NCBI GenBank assembly: GCA_025356655.1
Contig: JANXRW010000087.1
Location: 1-57,712 of the forward strand
Direction: 5' to 3'
Origin: Betaproteobacteria bacterium
Lineage (GTDB): Bacteria > Pseudomonadota > Gammaproteobacteria > Burkholderiales > SHXO01
DNA length: 57,712 bases
Under the pieces are notes generated by a model that was not told the origin of the DNA, searched no databases, and worked only from the letters and a program-made list of their open reading frames with translations. Below, piece after piece: positions 9,466 to 18,297 of the stretch (its first letter is position 1; every line of letters begins with the position of its first letter). The position numbers were made by a program, and so were the translations under genes.

Positions 9466-10800
9466 ATGCCCGATACTTCAACCGCGGCCCGGGTCCCCCA
9501 TCGCATCGTCATCGTCGGTGGTGGCGCGTCCGGGCTCGAACTGGCTACCCGACTGGGTGACAGCCTGGGCCGGCGGGGCCAAGCGCTGGTGACGCTGGTG
9601 GACCAGTCGCGCACCCACCTGTGGAAACCCCTGTTGCACCAGGTGGCCGCCGGCAGCATGGACCTCAATGACCACGAACTCGACTACCTCGCGCAGGCGC
9701 GCTGGCACCACTTCCGCTTCCGCCTGGGCCGCATGCAAGGGCTCGACCGCGCCGCCCGGCAGGTATCGCTCGCCCCCACGTTGGACGCCAGCGGGCGAGA
9801 AGTGATTCCGGCCAGCACGCTGCCCTACGACACGCTGGTTCTGGCCCTGGGCAGCACGACGAATGATTTCGGTACGCCCGGGGCCGCCGCCCACGCCATC
9901 GCCCTGGATAGCCCCGCCCAGGCGGCACTCTTCCACAGCCGCCTGATCGATGCCTGCTTGCGCGCCAACAACCAAGCCACGGCGCTAACGCCCTCGCAGT
10001 TGCGCATCGCCATCATCGGTGCCGGCGCCACGGGGGTTGAACTGTCCGCGGAACTGCACAACACAGTGCGGGAACTGGTGGCCTTCGGCCTGGAGCGCAT
10101 CGATCCCGCTCGGGACATTCGGATTACCCTGGTGGAGGCTGCCCCACGCATCCTGCCGGCGTTGCCCGACGGTCTCTCCGATGCCACAGTGAAGCTGCTC
10201 GAGCGCCTCGGCGTGACCGTACGGGTGGGCGAGCGGGTGACCGAGGTCGGGCCCGAGGGGCTGCGGACGGCGAGCGGTCTGGAGATCCCCGCGGAGCTTA
10301 CCGTCTGGGCCGCGGGCATCAAGGCCCCAGAGTTCCTGCAAGGCATCAGCGGCCTGGAGAGCAACCGGCTGAACCAGTTGTTGGTGCAGAGCACCCTGCA
10401 GACGACCCTCGATCCGGACATCTTCGCCATGGGCGACTGCGCAAGCTGTCCCTGGCCAGGGCACGACACAGCGGTGCCCCCACGGGCGCAGGCGGCGCAC
10501 CAGCAAGCCTCGCACCTCTACCGGCAACTGGCCCGTCGCCTGCGCGGCCAGCCACTGCAGCCCTATACCTATCGAGACTTCGGCTCACTGGTTTCCCTGG
10601 GCAAGTTCAGTACCGTGGGCAGCCTCATGGGCGCGGTCACGCGCGGCAGCCTGATGATCGAGGGTTACTTTGCCCGGATCATGTATCTGTCGCTCTACAA
10701 GATGCATGAGTACGCGCTGCACGGTGGCGCCAAGGTGGTTCTGGACACCGCTGCCCGCCTGATCACCCGGCGCACCTCGCCGCACGTGAAGCTGCACTGA
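9466..10800 (+). CDS. Type II NADH dehydrogenase (NDH-2-like FAD oxidoreductase)
   Basis: A single-subunit, non-proton-pumping NADH:quinone oxidoreductase is the likely role. The 444-aa protein has two Rossmann motifs: RIVIVGGGASGLELATRLG near residue 14 for FAD and IAIIGAGATGVELSAEL near residue 180 for NADH. The redox-family segment TVWAAGIKAPEFL and the FAD-binding DIFAMGDCASCPW follow. The C-terminal YFARIMYLSLYKMHEYALHGG is the amphipathic membrane-binding tail of NDH-2. AAGGAG lies upstream of ATG 9466. It is a stand-alone gene after leuA. Confidence 0.88.
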   Translation: MPDTSTAARVPHRIVIVGGGASGLELATRLGDSLGRRGQALVTLVDQSRTHLWKPLLHQVAAGSMDLNDHELDYLAQARWHHFRFRLGRMQGLDRAARQVSLAPTLDASGREVIPASTLPYDTLVLALGSTTNDFGTPGAAAHAIALDSPAQAALFHSRLIDACLRANNQATALTPSQLRIAIIGAGATGVELSAELHNTVRELVAFGLERIDPARDIRITLVEAAPRILPALPDGLSDATVKLLERLGVTVRVGERVTEVGPEGLRTASGLEIPAELTVWAAGIKAPEFLQGISGLESNRLNQLLVQSTLQTTLDPDIFAMGDCASCPWPGHDTAVPPRAQAAHQQASHLYRQLARRLRGQPLQPYTYRDFGSLVSLGKFSTVGSLMGAVTRGSLMIEGYFARIMYLSLYKMHEYALHGGAKVVLDTAARLITRRTSPHVKLH

Positions 10801-10880
10801 GCGGCGGGCCGGGGTGGGGCGCCGGCGGCGGGATTTGCAGTATCCTCGCCGCTTGTCCCACTTCCGCGCCCGACCATTCT

Positions 10881-12326
10881 GTGATCGAGCTCCGTTCCGT
10901 CAGCATCGCCGGGACCCGCGCCGCAGGGCTTACCCTGGCCCTGACCTGGGTGCTAATCTTGGCCGGCTGCGCTGCGCCGCCGCCCGCGGCTCATCTGGAC
11001 CCCGCAGCCAGCGCGCAGGCTCAAGCCGCCCGCCGCCTAAGTGACGCCGGGCTACTCGCCTACTTGCTGTCGCAGGGCAGCCCCGGTCCTGCGCCGCGCT
11101 GGGACCTGCGCGATCTCACGCTCACGGCATTCTATTTCCACCCGGAGGTCCAACTCGGTCGCGCGCAGGAGGCGCTGGCCACCGAGCGCGCGGCGCTGGC
11201 GCTGCTGCCTGGGGCGCCGACTCTGCGCCCGCGCCTGGAGCGCCACAGCGACGCGCTGGTGAGCGATAGGCACTGGAGCGCCGGCCTTACCCTGGAAGTG
11301 CCGCTCACCGATGGCAGCCGGCGACAGGCCCAGGCGGCCGAGGCTACTTTTCTGGTGGCGGCACAGCAGGCGCGCACGGGCCAAGTGGCTTGGCAACTGC
11401 GTAGCAGGCTCCGGGCACGGCTGTGCGACCTGTGCGAGGCCCGGGAACTCCGCTCCCTGGTCGTGCAGGAACTGGCACAGGAGGAACACCTCCAATTGCT
11501 CCTGGAACACCGCGTCGCTGCCGGGTACGCCAGCGCGCCGGAGGCACAGGCACAGGCCCGGCTGGCGAAGCAGGTCGCCGGCGCCCTGGCGGGTATTGAC
11601 GCCCGCACGCGCGAGGACCAAGCCGGCCTGGCCGCTGCCCTCGGGCTCCCCGCATCCGCACTCGCGGCCGGCGAGCCTGCTTGCGACGGGCTCGATGAAG
11701 CGCCCGCGGGCCAATCGCCGGAATTCTGGCGCGCGCAGGCCCTGCGCGGGCGCCTGGATCTGCGCGAGCGCCTGCTGGAGTTCGCTGCGGCTGATGCGGC
11801 CGTGCGCGTGGAGGCAAGCCGCCGGCTGCCCACACTGAGCCTCGAGCCGGGGTTCCTGTGGGATCGTGGTGATCGGATCTGGTCGCTGGTGGGCAATTTA
11901 CTGCTGCCCCCGGCGCTCACCAACGCACCTGCTATCCGCGAGGCGGTCGCTCGGCGCGAGGTTCAGGCGAAGAGCTTTCTCGGAGTCCAGGCGCGAGTCC
12001 TGGGGGAGTGGGACGGCGTGCGGCTCCGCTTAGCTGCCGCGCGTGAGGCGCGCGTGCGAACGGCCGAACTAGGCGCCGGCGCCCAGCGCGCCCTCGAAGC
12101 CCTGCAACGGCGCTTCGAGGCAGGCGACGCGGACCGCGTCGAGCTGCTGCGCGCCGCACTCGCTGGCTCCGCTGCGCTGCGCGCGCAAGTTGAGGCGAGG
12201 GGGGCTGCGCGCCGAGCGCTAGGCGCCCTGGAAGACCTCTTGCAAGAACCCCTCACCGGCGCTCCATTGAGCTTCCCGCCGCTGGCGCCCGCAATGATGC
12301 CGCCTCCGAACCAGGAGGCAGCGTGA
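10881..12326 (+). CDS. TolC-family outer-membrane efflux lipoprotein
   Basis: This is the outer-membrane channel of the RND set that follows. The 481-aa protein starts at GTG 10881 and has a lipoprotein signal ending LILAGC (Cys at about residue 30). The rest is alanine-, arginine- and glutamate-rich and predicted to be largely helical, with two repeated halves as in TolC/CusC proteins (for example LFLGV-type RREVQAKSFLGVQARVLGEW late in the protein). Sequence conservation is low, as usual for this family, so the assignment rests mainly on the lipobox, helical composition and context. Its stop overlaps the start of the adaptor gene by 4 bp (GTGA). Confidence 0.75.
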   Translation: MIELRSVSIAGTRAAGLTLALTWVLILAGCAAPPPAAHLDPAASAQAQAARRLSDAGLLAYLLSQGSPGPAPRWDLRDLTLTAFYFHPEVQLGRAQEALATERAALALLPGAPTLRPRLERHSDALVSDRHWSAGLTLEVPLTDGSRRQAQAAEATFLVAAQQARTGQVAWQLRSRLRARLCDLCEARELRSLVVQELAQEEHLQLLLEHRVAAGYASAPEAQAQARLAKQVAGALAGIDARTREDQAGLAAALGLPASALAAGEPACDGLDEAPAGQSPEFWRAQALRGRLDLRERLLEFAAADAAVRVEASRRLPTLSLEPGFLWDRGDRIWSLVGNLLLPPALTNAPAIREAVARREVQAKSFLGVQARVLGEWDGVRLRLAAAREARVRTAELGAGAQRALEALQRRFEAGDADRVELLRAALAGSAALRAQVEARGAARRALGALEDLLQEPLTGAPLSFPPLAPAMMPPPNQEAA

Positions 12327-13384
12327 GCACCCCGCGCAGCGCCTACGTCATCGGCTTCATGGCCTTAGTCATTGCCGGACTCAGCTTCGCGCTGGTGTAC
12401 TTTGCCCGTGATGAACTGCACCTGGCACCGGACCGGCACGACGACGATATCACACGGCGCTCGGCGCTCAGCATCGAGGCGGGCTATCCCACCGTTAAGG
12501 TCAGCGGTGCATCCCAGGCAGCGAGCGGGATCCAGACCCGGGTGCTGGCGCCGGCGCGGGCACGTCCGACGTTGCGCGTGCACGGCGTGGTGCTCCCAGT
12601 ACAGGGCCTGCTGGAGATGCGCACGCGATTACGTTCGGCGCTTGCGGAGGTCCAGGCGTTGCAGGCTGCGCAGTCCGCGAGCGCCCAGGAAGCGCGCCGA
12701 GTCGAGCGCCTCTTCGACGACGAGCGCAACCTCTCCGAGCGCGCCCTGCAGGCTGCCCGCGCGCAATCGAAACAGGACGCAGCGCGCCTGGCCGCCGCCG
12801 CTGAACAGGTCGCCGGCCTGCGCGCCGGTCTGCAGGCAGGCTTCGGTACGGCGCTCGCACGACTCGCCGAGGCGGCAGGCCCCGGTCTGCTGGAGGACCT
12901 CGGGGCGCAGCGCCAGGTTCTCGTCCAGGTCGCGGTTCCGGCCGGTGCACCTCAGGGCTGGCTTGCCAGCCTCAAGATAGGACCTGCGGGGCAACCCGGA
13001 GCGCTGCGTGGCGCGCGTCTACTCTCCTCCGCCCCCCAGGCCGACGGCAGTCTCTCCGGTGAAACCTACTTGTACGCGGTAGCCCCCGAGGGGCTGCGCG
13101 CGGGCATGCGGGTGAGTGGCCACCTGGAGGGAGCCGGGGCCCAGCGCGACGGCGTGGCCGTGCCCGCTTCAGCCGTGATCTGGCACGGCGGCCGGGCCTG
13201 GGCCTACGTACGCGAGGAAGACAACGAGTTCGTCCGGCATCCGGTGGCCACGGCGGAGGAAAGCGCCGCGGGTTGGTTCAACGAGTCGGAGTTCGAGCCC
13301 GGCGACGAGATCGTGGTCAGTGGAGCGCAGTTGTTGCTCTCCGAGGAGCAGAAGTCTGAGATCCGCAACGAGAACCAGGACTAG
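12323..13384 (+). CDS. RND periplasmic adaptor (membrane fusion protein), metal-type
   Basis: A 353-aa protein with an N-terminal membrane anchor (YVIGFMALVIAGLSFALVYF, residues 8-27) and no lipobox. It has a beta-barrel/lipoyl-like segment (TRVLAPARARPTLRVHGVVLPVQGL) and a coiled-coil hairpin of about 80 residues rich in Ala, Gln and Arg. The C-terminal region (GVAVPASAVIWHGGRAWAYVREEDNEFVRHPV) is typical of CusB/CzcB-like adaptors. Start GTG 12323 overlaps the upstream stop, indicating translational coupling. It links the TolC-like channel to the RND pump at 13439. Confidence 0.8.
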   Translation: MSTPRSAYVIGFMALVIAGLSFALVYFARDELHLAPDRHDDDITRRSALSIEAGYPTVKVSGASQAASGIQTRVLAPARARPTLRVHGVVLPVQGLLEMRTRLRSALAEVQALQAAQSASAQEARRVERLFDDERNLSERALQAARAQSKQDAARLAAAAEQVAGLRAGLQAGFGTALARLAEAAGPGLLEDLGAQRQVLVQVAVPAGAPQGWLASLKIGPAGQPGALRGARLLSSAPQADGSLSGETYLYAVAPEGLRAGMRVSGHLEGAGAQRDGVAVPASAVIWHGGRAWAYVREEDNEFVRHPVATAEESAAGWFNESEFEPGDEIVVSGAQLLLSEEQKSEIRNENQD

Positions 13385-13438
13385 GGCCGCTTCCCTGCGG
13401 CGGGTGGACACAGCGCTGGCGCGAGTTGATACAGCGCC

Positions 13439-16400
13439 GTGATCGGCTACGTCGTACGGCAATCCATCCGCCACCCGGGCGTGATGCTGGTGGCGGCGCT
13501 GACGGTGGCGCTCTACGGCCTCTACGTCCTGACCCATGCCAGCCTGGACGTGTTCCCTGAGTTTTCGCCCAGCCAGGTGGTGGTGCAGACGGAGGCGCCG
13601 GGGCTGTCGGCCGAAATGGTCGAGCGACAGGTCAGCCAGGTGATCGAGAACAGCCTGATGGGGACGCCGGGGCTGGAGTCGCTGCGCTCCCAATCCATAC
13701 CCGGGCTGTCCGTGGTCACCGTGCTGTTGCGCGAGGGCAGTAGCGTTTACCGAAACCGGCAACTCGTTGCCGAGCGGCTCGCACCCATCGCGGGGCAGTT
13801 CCCTGCCGGCATTGCCCCCCCGGTGATCGCACCGCTCACCTCGTCGGCGAGCACCGTCCTCGGCCTGGGGGTTACCTCCGAGCGGCGCAGTCTGATGGAC
13901 CTGCGTACCCTGGTGGACCGGGTGCTGCGTCCGCATCTGCTGGCCGTCGAGGGTGTCGCCGAAGTCAACGTCTTCGGCGGCGAGGTGCGTCAGTGGCAGA
14001 TCCAGCCAAATCCCGGCGCCTTGCTGGCCCGCGGCCTGACGGTGCGTGACCTGCTCGAGGCCACACGCGCGGCCAGCGCCCTGCGCTCGGCCGGGTTCCT
14101 GCGCAGTGCGAACCAGCACATCATCATCAATGCCGAGGCACAGCCGGCCTCGGTGCGCGAATTGGCCGGACTAGCCCTGCCGCAAGCGCCGGGCCTGCGC
14201 CTCTCCGATGTGGCTCGCGTCGTGGAGGCGCCGGCGGCATCCCTATCCGCGGCGGCCATCGATGCTAAGCCCGGCGTTTTTTTGATGGTCCAGGGGCAGT
14301 TGGGATCGAACACGCGCGCGGTCACGCTGCACCTGGAAGACGCACTGGAGGAGCTGCGTCCGTTACTGAGCGCCGAGGGCGTCACCCTGCATTCGCGCTT
14401 GTTTCGGCCGGCGAACTTCATCGAGACGGCGGTGGCCAACGTCCAGCGCGACCTGTTGCTGGGCTCGGCGCTGGTGGTGGTGGTTCTGTTCCTGTTCCTG
14501 TTCAACTATCGCACGGCGCTGATCTGCGCCACGGCCATCCCCACCTCGCTGCTCGGTGCCGTGCTGGTGCTCGATCGCTTCGGGGTTAGCCTGAATATCA
14601 TGGTGTTGGGCGGGCTCGCCATCGCCTTGGGCGAGGTGGTCGACGATGCGATCATCGACACGGAGAACATCTTTCGGCGGCTGCGCCTGAACCGGGCGCA
14701 GCCGGCACCGCGCAGCGGCCTCGACGTGGTGCTCGACGCCTCGGTGGAGGTGCGCAGTTCCGTCGTCTACGCCACCTTCATCGTGGCACTGGTTTTCGTC
14801 CCGCTGCTCACCATGCCGGGGGTGGCGGGAAAACTATTCGCCCCCCTGGGGCTGGCCTACATCTCCGCCATCCTTGCCTCCTTGGTCGTAGCCATCACGC
14901 TCACGCCCGCCCTGTGCCTGTTGCTGCTGTCCTCTGGCTCGCTACAGGTCGAGGATCCCCCACTGGTGCGCTGGCTCAAGCCGCGCTATCTGTCGCTGTT
15001 GCGCCGCATCGAGCGGGCGCCCGGGAAGGTGGTGAGCGTCGTGTTCACGGTGGTCGCGGCCGGCGTTTGCCTGCTGCCGTTGTTTTCTGGCGAGTTCATC
15101 CCCGCCCTGAAGGAAGGCCACTACATCATCCATATGACGGCCGTGCCTGGGACCGCCGAGGCGGAATCCCTGCGCGTGGGGCAGCGCGTGGCCCGGGCCA
15201 TCGGCGCCATCCCCGGGGTGCGCTCGGTGGCACAGTGGGTGGGCCGCGCCCCGAACGGCGCGGACACCTTCGGGCCGCACTACAGCGAGTTCGAAGTCGA
15301 CATCGGTGAACTGCCTGGGCGCGAGCAGGTGCGCATATTGGCGCGTATTCGCGACGTTCTCGGCGGCGAGGCGGGCGGCGGATTTCCGGGGGTTGCTTTC
15401 GCCGTCAACACGTTCCTCACCGAGCGCATCGAGGAGACGATCTCAGGCTTCGCCGCGCCGGTGGCGGTGAGCCTGTTCGGTCCCTCGCTCGATCTGCTCG
15501 ACCGCGACGTGAAGCAGGTGGCCCGGGCGCTGGGCGCTGTGCCCGGTGCGCGCGACGTACAGGTGCAGGCGCCGCCGGGCACGCCAGAACTCACTATTCG
15601 GCTGCGCCCCGAGCGCGCCGCAGCGCTGGGTATCACCCCGCTGGAAATGGTGGAGTCCGTGCAGGCGGCGTACGAGGGTGTGGCGGTCGGGCAGATCTAC
15701 GAGGGTAGCCACGCGGTGAGCGTGGTGGTGATTCTGGACGCCGCGCTGCGCGAGCGCCTGAGCGAGGTGGGCCAGTTGCGGCTGCGCGCGCCGGGCGGGC
15801 GGCAGGTGGAACTGGCCGAGGTAGCGGACATTGCCATGACCAGTGGCCGCCACAAGATCCTGCATCAGGGTGCACGGCGCATGCAGAGCGTGACGGCTTC
15901 GGTGGTGGGACGGGATCTGGGGCAGTTCGAGCAGGGTCTGCGTGCGCGCCTCGCTCAACTGAAACTCTCGCCGGGAACCTTCGTCAGCCTCGGTGGCACC
16001 GCCGCCGCCCAGGCCCAGGCGCGCAGCGACCTGCTGGCGCACTCCTGCATCGCCGGGGTCGGGATTCTTTTGTTGCTCTATGTGGCTTTTGGCAATCTGC
16101 GCAACCTGGGCATTACGCTGCTGAACCTCCCCTTCGCGCTGGTCGGCGGGGTGTGTGCGGTCTTTCTGGAGGGGGGCTGGCTCTCCCTGGGGTCGCTAGT
16201 GGGCTTCGTGACCCTTTTCGGCATCACATTGCGCAACTCGATCATGCTGGTGTCCCACTACCAGCACTTGGTAGCGGACGAGGGACTGCCCTGGGACGCG
16301 GCCACGGCGCTGCGGGGAGCGGCCGAGCGGCTGCCCTCGATTCTAATGACGGCCCTGGTGACGGCGCTGGGGCTCCTGCCCCTGGCACTGGGCAGCGGCG

Positions 16401-16594
16401 AGCCCGGACGTGAGATCGAGGGGCCCATGGCCACCATCATCGTGGGCGGGCTGGCTACCTCGACGCTGCTCAACTTGCTCGTGCTGCCCACGGTGTTGCT
16501 GCATTTCGGGCGTTTCCGGGCGTTTCCGGGCGGCGCCGGTCGAAGCCGGGCGCCGTCCACCGCCCAGCAGGGACCCGACCCCGGGCACGGATGA
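13439..16594 (+). CDS. RND efflux permease, heavy-metal-efflux (CusA/CzcA) type
   Basis: A 1051-aa, 12-TM proton-driven pump. The N-terminus (YVVRQSIRHPGVMLVAALTVALYGLYVL) and SLDVFPEFSPSQVVVQTEAPG match the CusA/CzcA branch. The TM4 motif reads ALGEVVDDAIIDTENI, with paired Asp residues for proton relay. It differs from the DFGxxVDGAVV of Zn/Co/Cd pumps and from Cu/Ag pumps, so the metal cannot be named. Two periplasmic porter repeats and a second TM block (FVTLFGITLRNSIMLVSHYQHL) are intact. The start is GTG 13439, 54 bp after the adaptor. A short 10-bp tandem repeat (GGGCGTTTCC) lies near the 3' end at 16508-16527. Confidence 0.88.
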   Translation: MIGYVVRQSIRHPGVMLVAALTVALYGLYVLTHASLDVFPEFSPSQVVVQTEAPGLSAEMVERQVSQVIENSLMGTPGLESLRSQSIPGLSVVTVLLREGSSVYRNRQLVAERLAPIAGQFPAGIAPPVIAPLTSSASTVLGLGVTSERRSLMDLRTLVDRVLRPHLLAVEGVAEVNVFGGEVRQWQIQPNPGALLARGLTVRDLLEATRAASALRSAGFLRSANQHIIINAEAQPASVRELAGLALPQAPGLRLSDVARVVEAPAASLSAAAIDAKPGVFLMVQGQLGSNTRAVTLHLEDALEELRPLLSAEGVTLHSRLFRPANFIETAVANVQRDLLLGSALVVVVLFLFLFNYRTALICATAIPTSLLGAVLVLDRFGVSLNIMVLGGLAIALGEVVDDAIIDTENIFRRLRLNRAQPAPRSGLDVVLDASVEVRSSVVYATFIVALVFVPLLTMPGVAGKLFAPLGLAYISAILASLVVAITLTPALCLLLLSSGSLQVEDPPLVRWLKPRYLSLLRRIERAPGKVVSVVFTVVAAGVCLLPLFSGEFIPALKEGHYIIHMTAVPGTAEAESLRVGQRVARAIGAIPGVRSVAQWVGRAPNGADTFGPHYSEFEVDIGELPGREQVRILARIRDVLGGEAGGGFPGVAFAVNTFLTERIEETISGFAAPVAVSLFGPSLDLLDRDVKQVARALGAVPGARDVQVQAPPGTPELTIRLRPERAAALGITPLEMVESVQAAYEGVAVGQIYEGSHAVSVVVILDAALRERLSEVGQLRLRAPGGRQVELAEVADIAMTSGRHKILHQGARRMQSVTASVVGRDLGQFEQGLRARLAQLKLSPGTFVSLGGTAAAQAQARSDLLAHSCIAGVGILLLLYVAFGNLRNLGITLLNLPFALVGGVCAVFLEGGWLSLGSLVGFVTLFGITLRNSIMLVSHYQHLVADEGLPWDAATALRGAAERLPSILMTALVTALGLLPLALGSGEPGREIEGPMATIIVGGLATSTLLNLLVLPTVLLHFGRFRAFPGGAGRSRAPSTAQQGPDPGHG

Positions 16595-16636
16595 TAAGAT
16601 TCCCGCTCCCCACCACTGACCCCGCAACGAGGAACT

Positions 16637-17032
16637 ATGGCCACCATCGAGCTCACCACCGAGGGATTCGACCGGACGGCATCCGGCGAGGCCATGGTGG
16701 TCGTCGACTTCTGGGCTCCCTGGTGCGGCCCGTGCAGGCAGTTCGCGCCGGTTTTCGAGGCGGCCTCAGACAAGTTCTCGGGCGCGGTGTTCGGCAAGGT
16801 CAACGTCGATGAGCAGCAGGAACTGGCCAGTATGTTCGGCGTTCGTTCCATCCCGACCCTGATGATCATGCGTGAGAAGGTAGTGCTCTTCTCGCAGGCG
16901 GGCTCGCTTCCCACCGGGCAGTTGAGTGAGTTGTTGGAGCGGGCCGCGGCGCTGGACATGGCGCAGGTCCACCGTGAGATCGCCGAGGGCGCGGGCGATG
17001 CAGGCGACGCTGGCGGCACCGGCGGCGCCTGA
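16637..17032 (+). CDS. Thioredoxin-family protein
   Basis: A 131-aa cytoplasmic thioredoxin with the canonical active site FWAPWCGPCRQF at about residues 26-37 and the conserved cis-Pro loop RSIPTLMIM near residue 75. The C-terminus carries an extra Gly/Ala/Asp-rich tail (GDAGDAGGTGGA) not found in standard thioredoxins. It lies 42 bp after the heavy-metal-type RND pump on the same strand, so it may be cotranscribed and serve as a thiol repair partner under metal stress; that link is inferred only from position. Confidence 0.9.
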   Translation: MATIELTTEGFDRTASGEAMVVVDFWAPWCGPCRQFAPVFEAASDKFSGAVFGKVNVDEQQELASMFGVRSIPTLMIMREKVVLFSQAGSLPTGQLSELLERAAALDMAQVHREIAEGAGDAGDAGGTGGA

Positions 17033-17159
17033 GGGGCTTTGCGCGTGCCGGGGCGTGGAGTGGGGGCGCCAGCGGGGTGGAATCGGACTAGAATACGACG
17101 CTTCTGAGGCTGGTCCGTTTATCGGGTTGAAGCCTCTTCTTCGAGACCGCGCCGAACCC

Positions 17160-18293
17160 ATGAATCCATCCCCCCTTATGCTGGCGCGCCCCGCGCGCCG
17201 CGTTGCCACCTTAATTGTCGTCGTTTTGCTGAGCGGCTGCGACAAGCTCGGCATCGGTACCACGCCCGAGGCCAAACCTAGTGCGGGGACCGCCGCTGCC
17301 GCGCCCAAGCCCATGGCCTTGCCCGTACGAGCGGTGACGGCGGCCACGACTGTCGTGGAGGACGAACTGAGCGCCGTGGGCACGCTGAACGCGGCCGAGT
17401 CCGTGATGGTGCGTCCCGAGATCGCTGGACGCGTCACGGAATTGCCCTTCAAGGAAGGCCAAGTGGTGCCCAAGGGGGGGAAGGTCGTGCTCATCGACGC
17501 CTCCGAACTCCAGGCAGCCGCCGCGGCAAGCCGCGCGGATGCCTCCACCGAGCGGCTCAAGTACAGCCACGCGCGCGAATTGCTGGATAAGAACTTCATC
17601 AGTCAGGAAGCGGTCGATGTTGCGCGCGGCGCCATGGAGAAGGCCCAGGCCCGGGTCCAGGAGGACGAGGCGCGGTTGGCCAAGACGGTGATCCGGGCGC
17701 CCTTCCCCGGCATACTGGGCCTGCGCCAGATCAGCCCGGGCGCCTACGTCAAGGCGGGCGACGACGTGGTGCGTCTGGAGAACGTGAGTTCACTGAAGCT
17801 GGATTTCCGGGTGCCGGAGATGTATGCCTCACGCATCCACGCCGGGCAGACGGTGTCGGTGCGTACCGACGCCTTCCCGGGCGTTAAATTTGCCGGCCAG
17901 GTCTATGCCACGGAGCCCGGGCTCGACGAGAAGACCCGCACGGTGGTGGCGCGCGCCGAAGTCGCCAATGTCGACGGGCGCCTTCGCCCCGGGATGTTTG
18001 CCCGCGTGGGCCTGCTGCTGGAGACGCGGCCCAAGGCCGTGGTCGTGCCGGAGCAGGCGATCTGGCCGCAGGGGCGCGACAGTTTCGTCTACCGGGTGGT
18101 CGACGGCAAGGCGGCACTCACCAAGGTGGTGATCGGCGTGCGCAGCCCGGGTCAGGTCGAGATCGCAGGCGGTGTGCAACCCGGCGAGTGGGTCGTCACC
18201 GATGGCCAGATGAAGATCAAGGACGGGGCGCCGGTCACCGTGCTGCCGGCCGCGCCAGCACCTGCCGCTTCAGCACCGGCCAAAGGAGGCTAG
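17160..18293 (+). CDS. RND periplasmic adaptor lipoprotein (MexA/AcrA type)
   Basis: The membrane fusion subunit for the HAE1 pump that follows 4 bp later. The 377-aa protein starts MNPSPLMLARPARRV and has a lipobox VVLLSGC (Cys at about residue 26). The lipoyl half-motif GRVTELPFKEGQVVPKG and the return half IRAPFPGILGLRQISPGAYVKAGDDVV flank a short helical hairpin. The beta-barrel domain (LDFRVPEMYASRIHAGQTV) and membrane-proximal domain follow. ATG 17160 was chosen because it gives a proper lipoprotein signal; the frame is open upstream into the thioredoxin gene but that part is not family-like. Confidence 0.9.
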   Translation: MNPSPLMLARPARRVATLIVVVLLSGCDKLGIGTTPEAKPSAGTAAAAPKPMALPVRAVTAATTVVEDELSAVGTLNAAESVMVRPEIAGRVTELPFKEGQVVPKGGKVVLIDASELQAAAAASRADASTERLKYSHARELLDKNFISQEAVDVARGAMEKAQARVQEDEARLAKTVIRAPFPGILGLRQISPGAYVKAGDDVVRLENVSSLKLDFRVPEMYASRIHAGQTVSVRTDAFPGVKFAGQVYATEPGLDEKTRTVVARAEVANVDGRLRPGMFARVGLLLETRPKAVVVPEQAIWPQGRDSFVYRVVDGKAALTKVVIGVRSPGQVEIAGGVQPGEWVVTDGQMKIKDGAPVTVLPAAPAPAASAPAKGG

Positions 18294-18297
18294 GCAC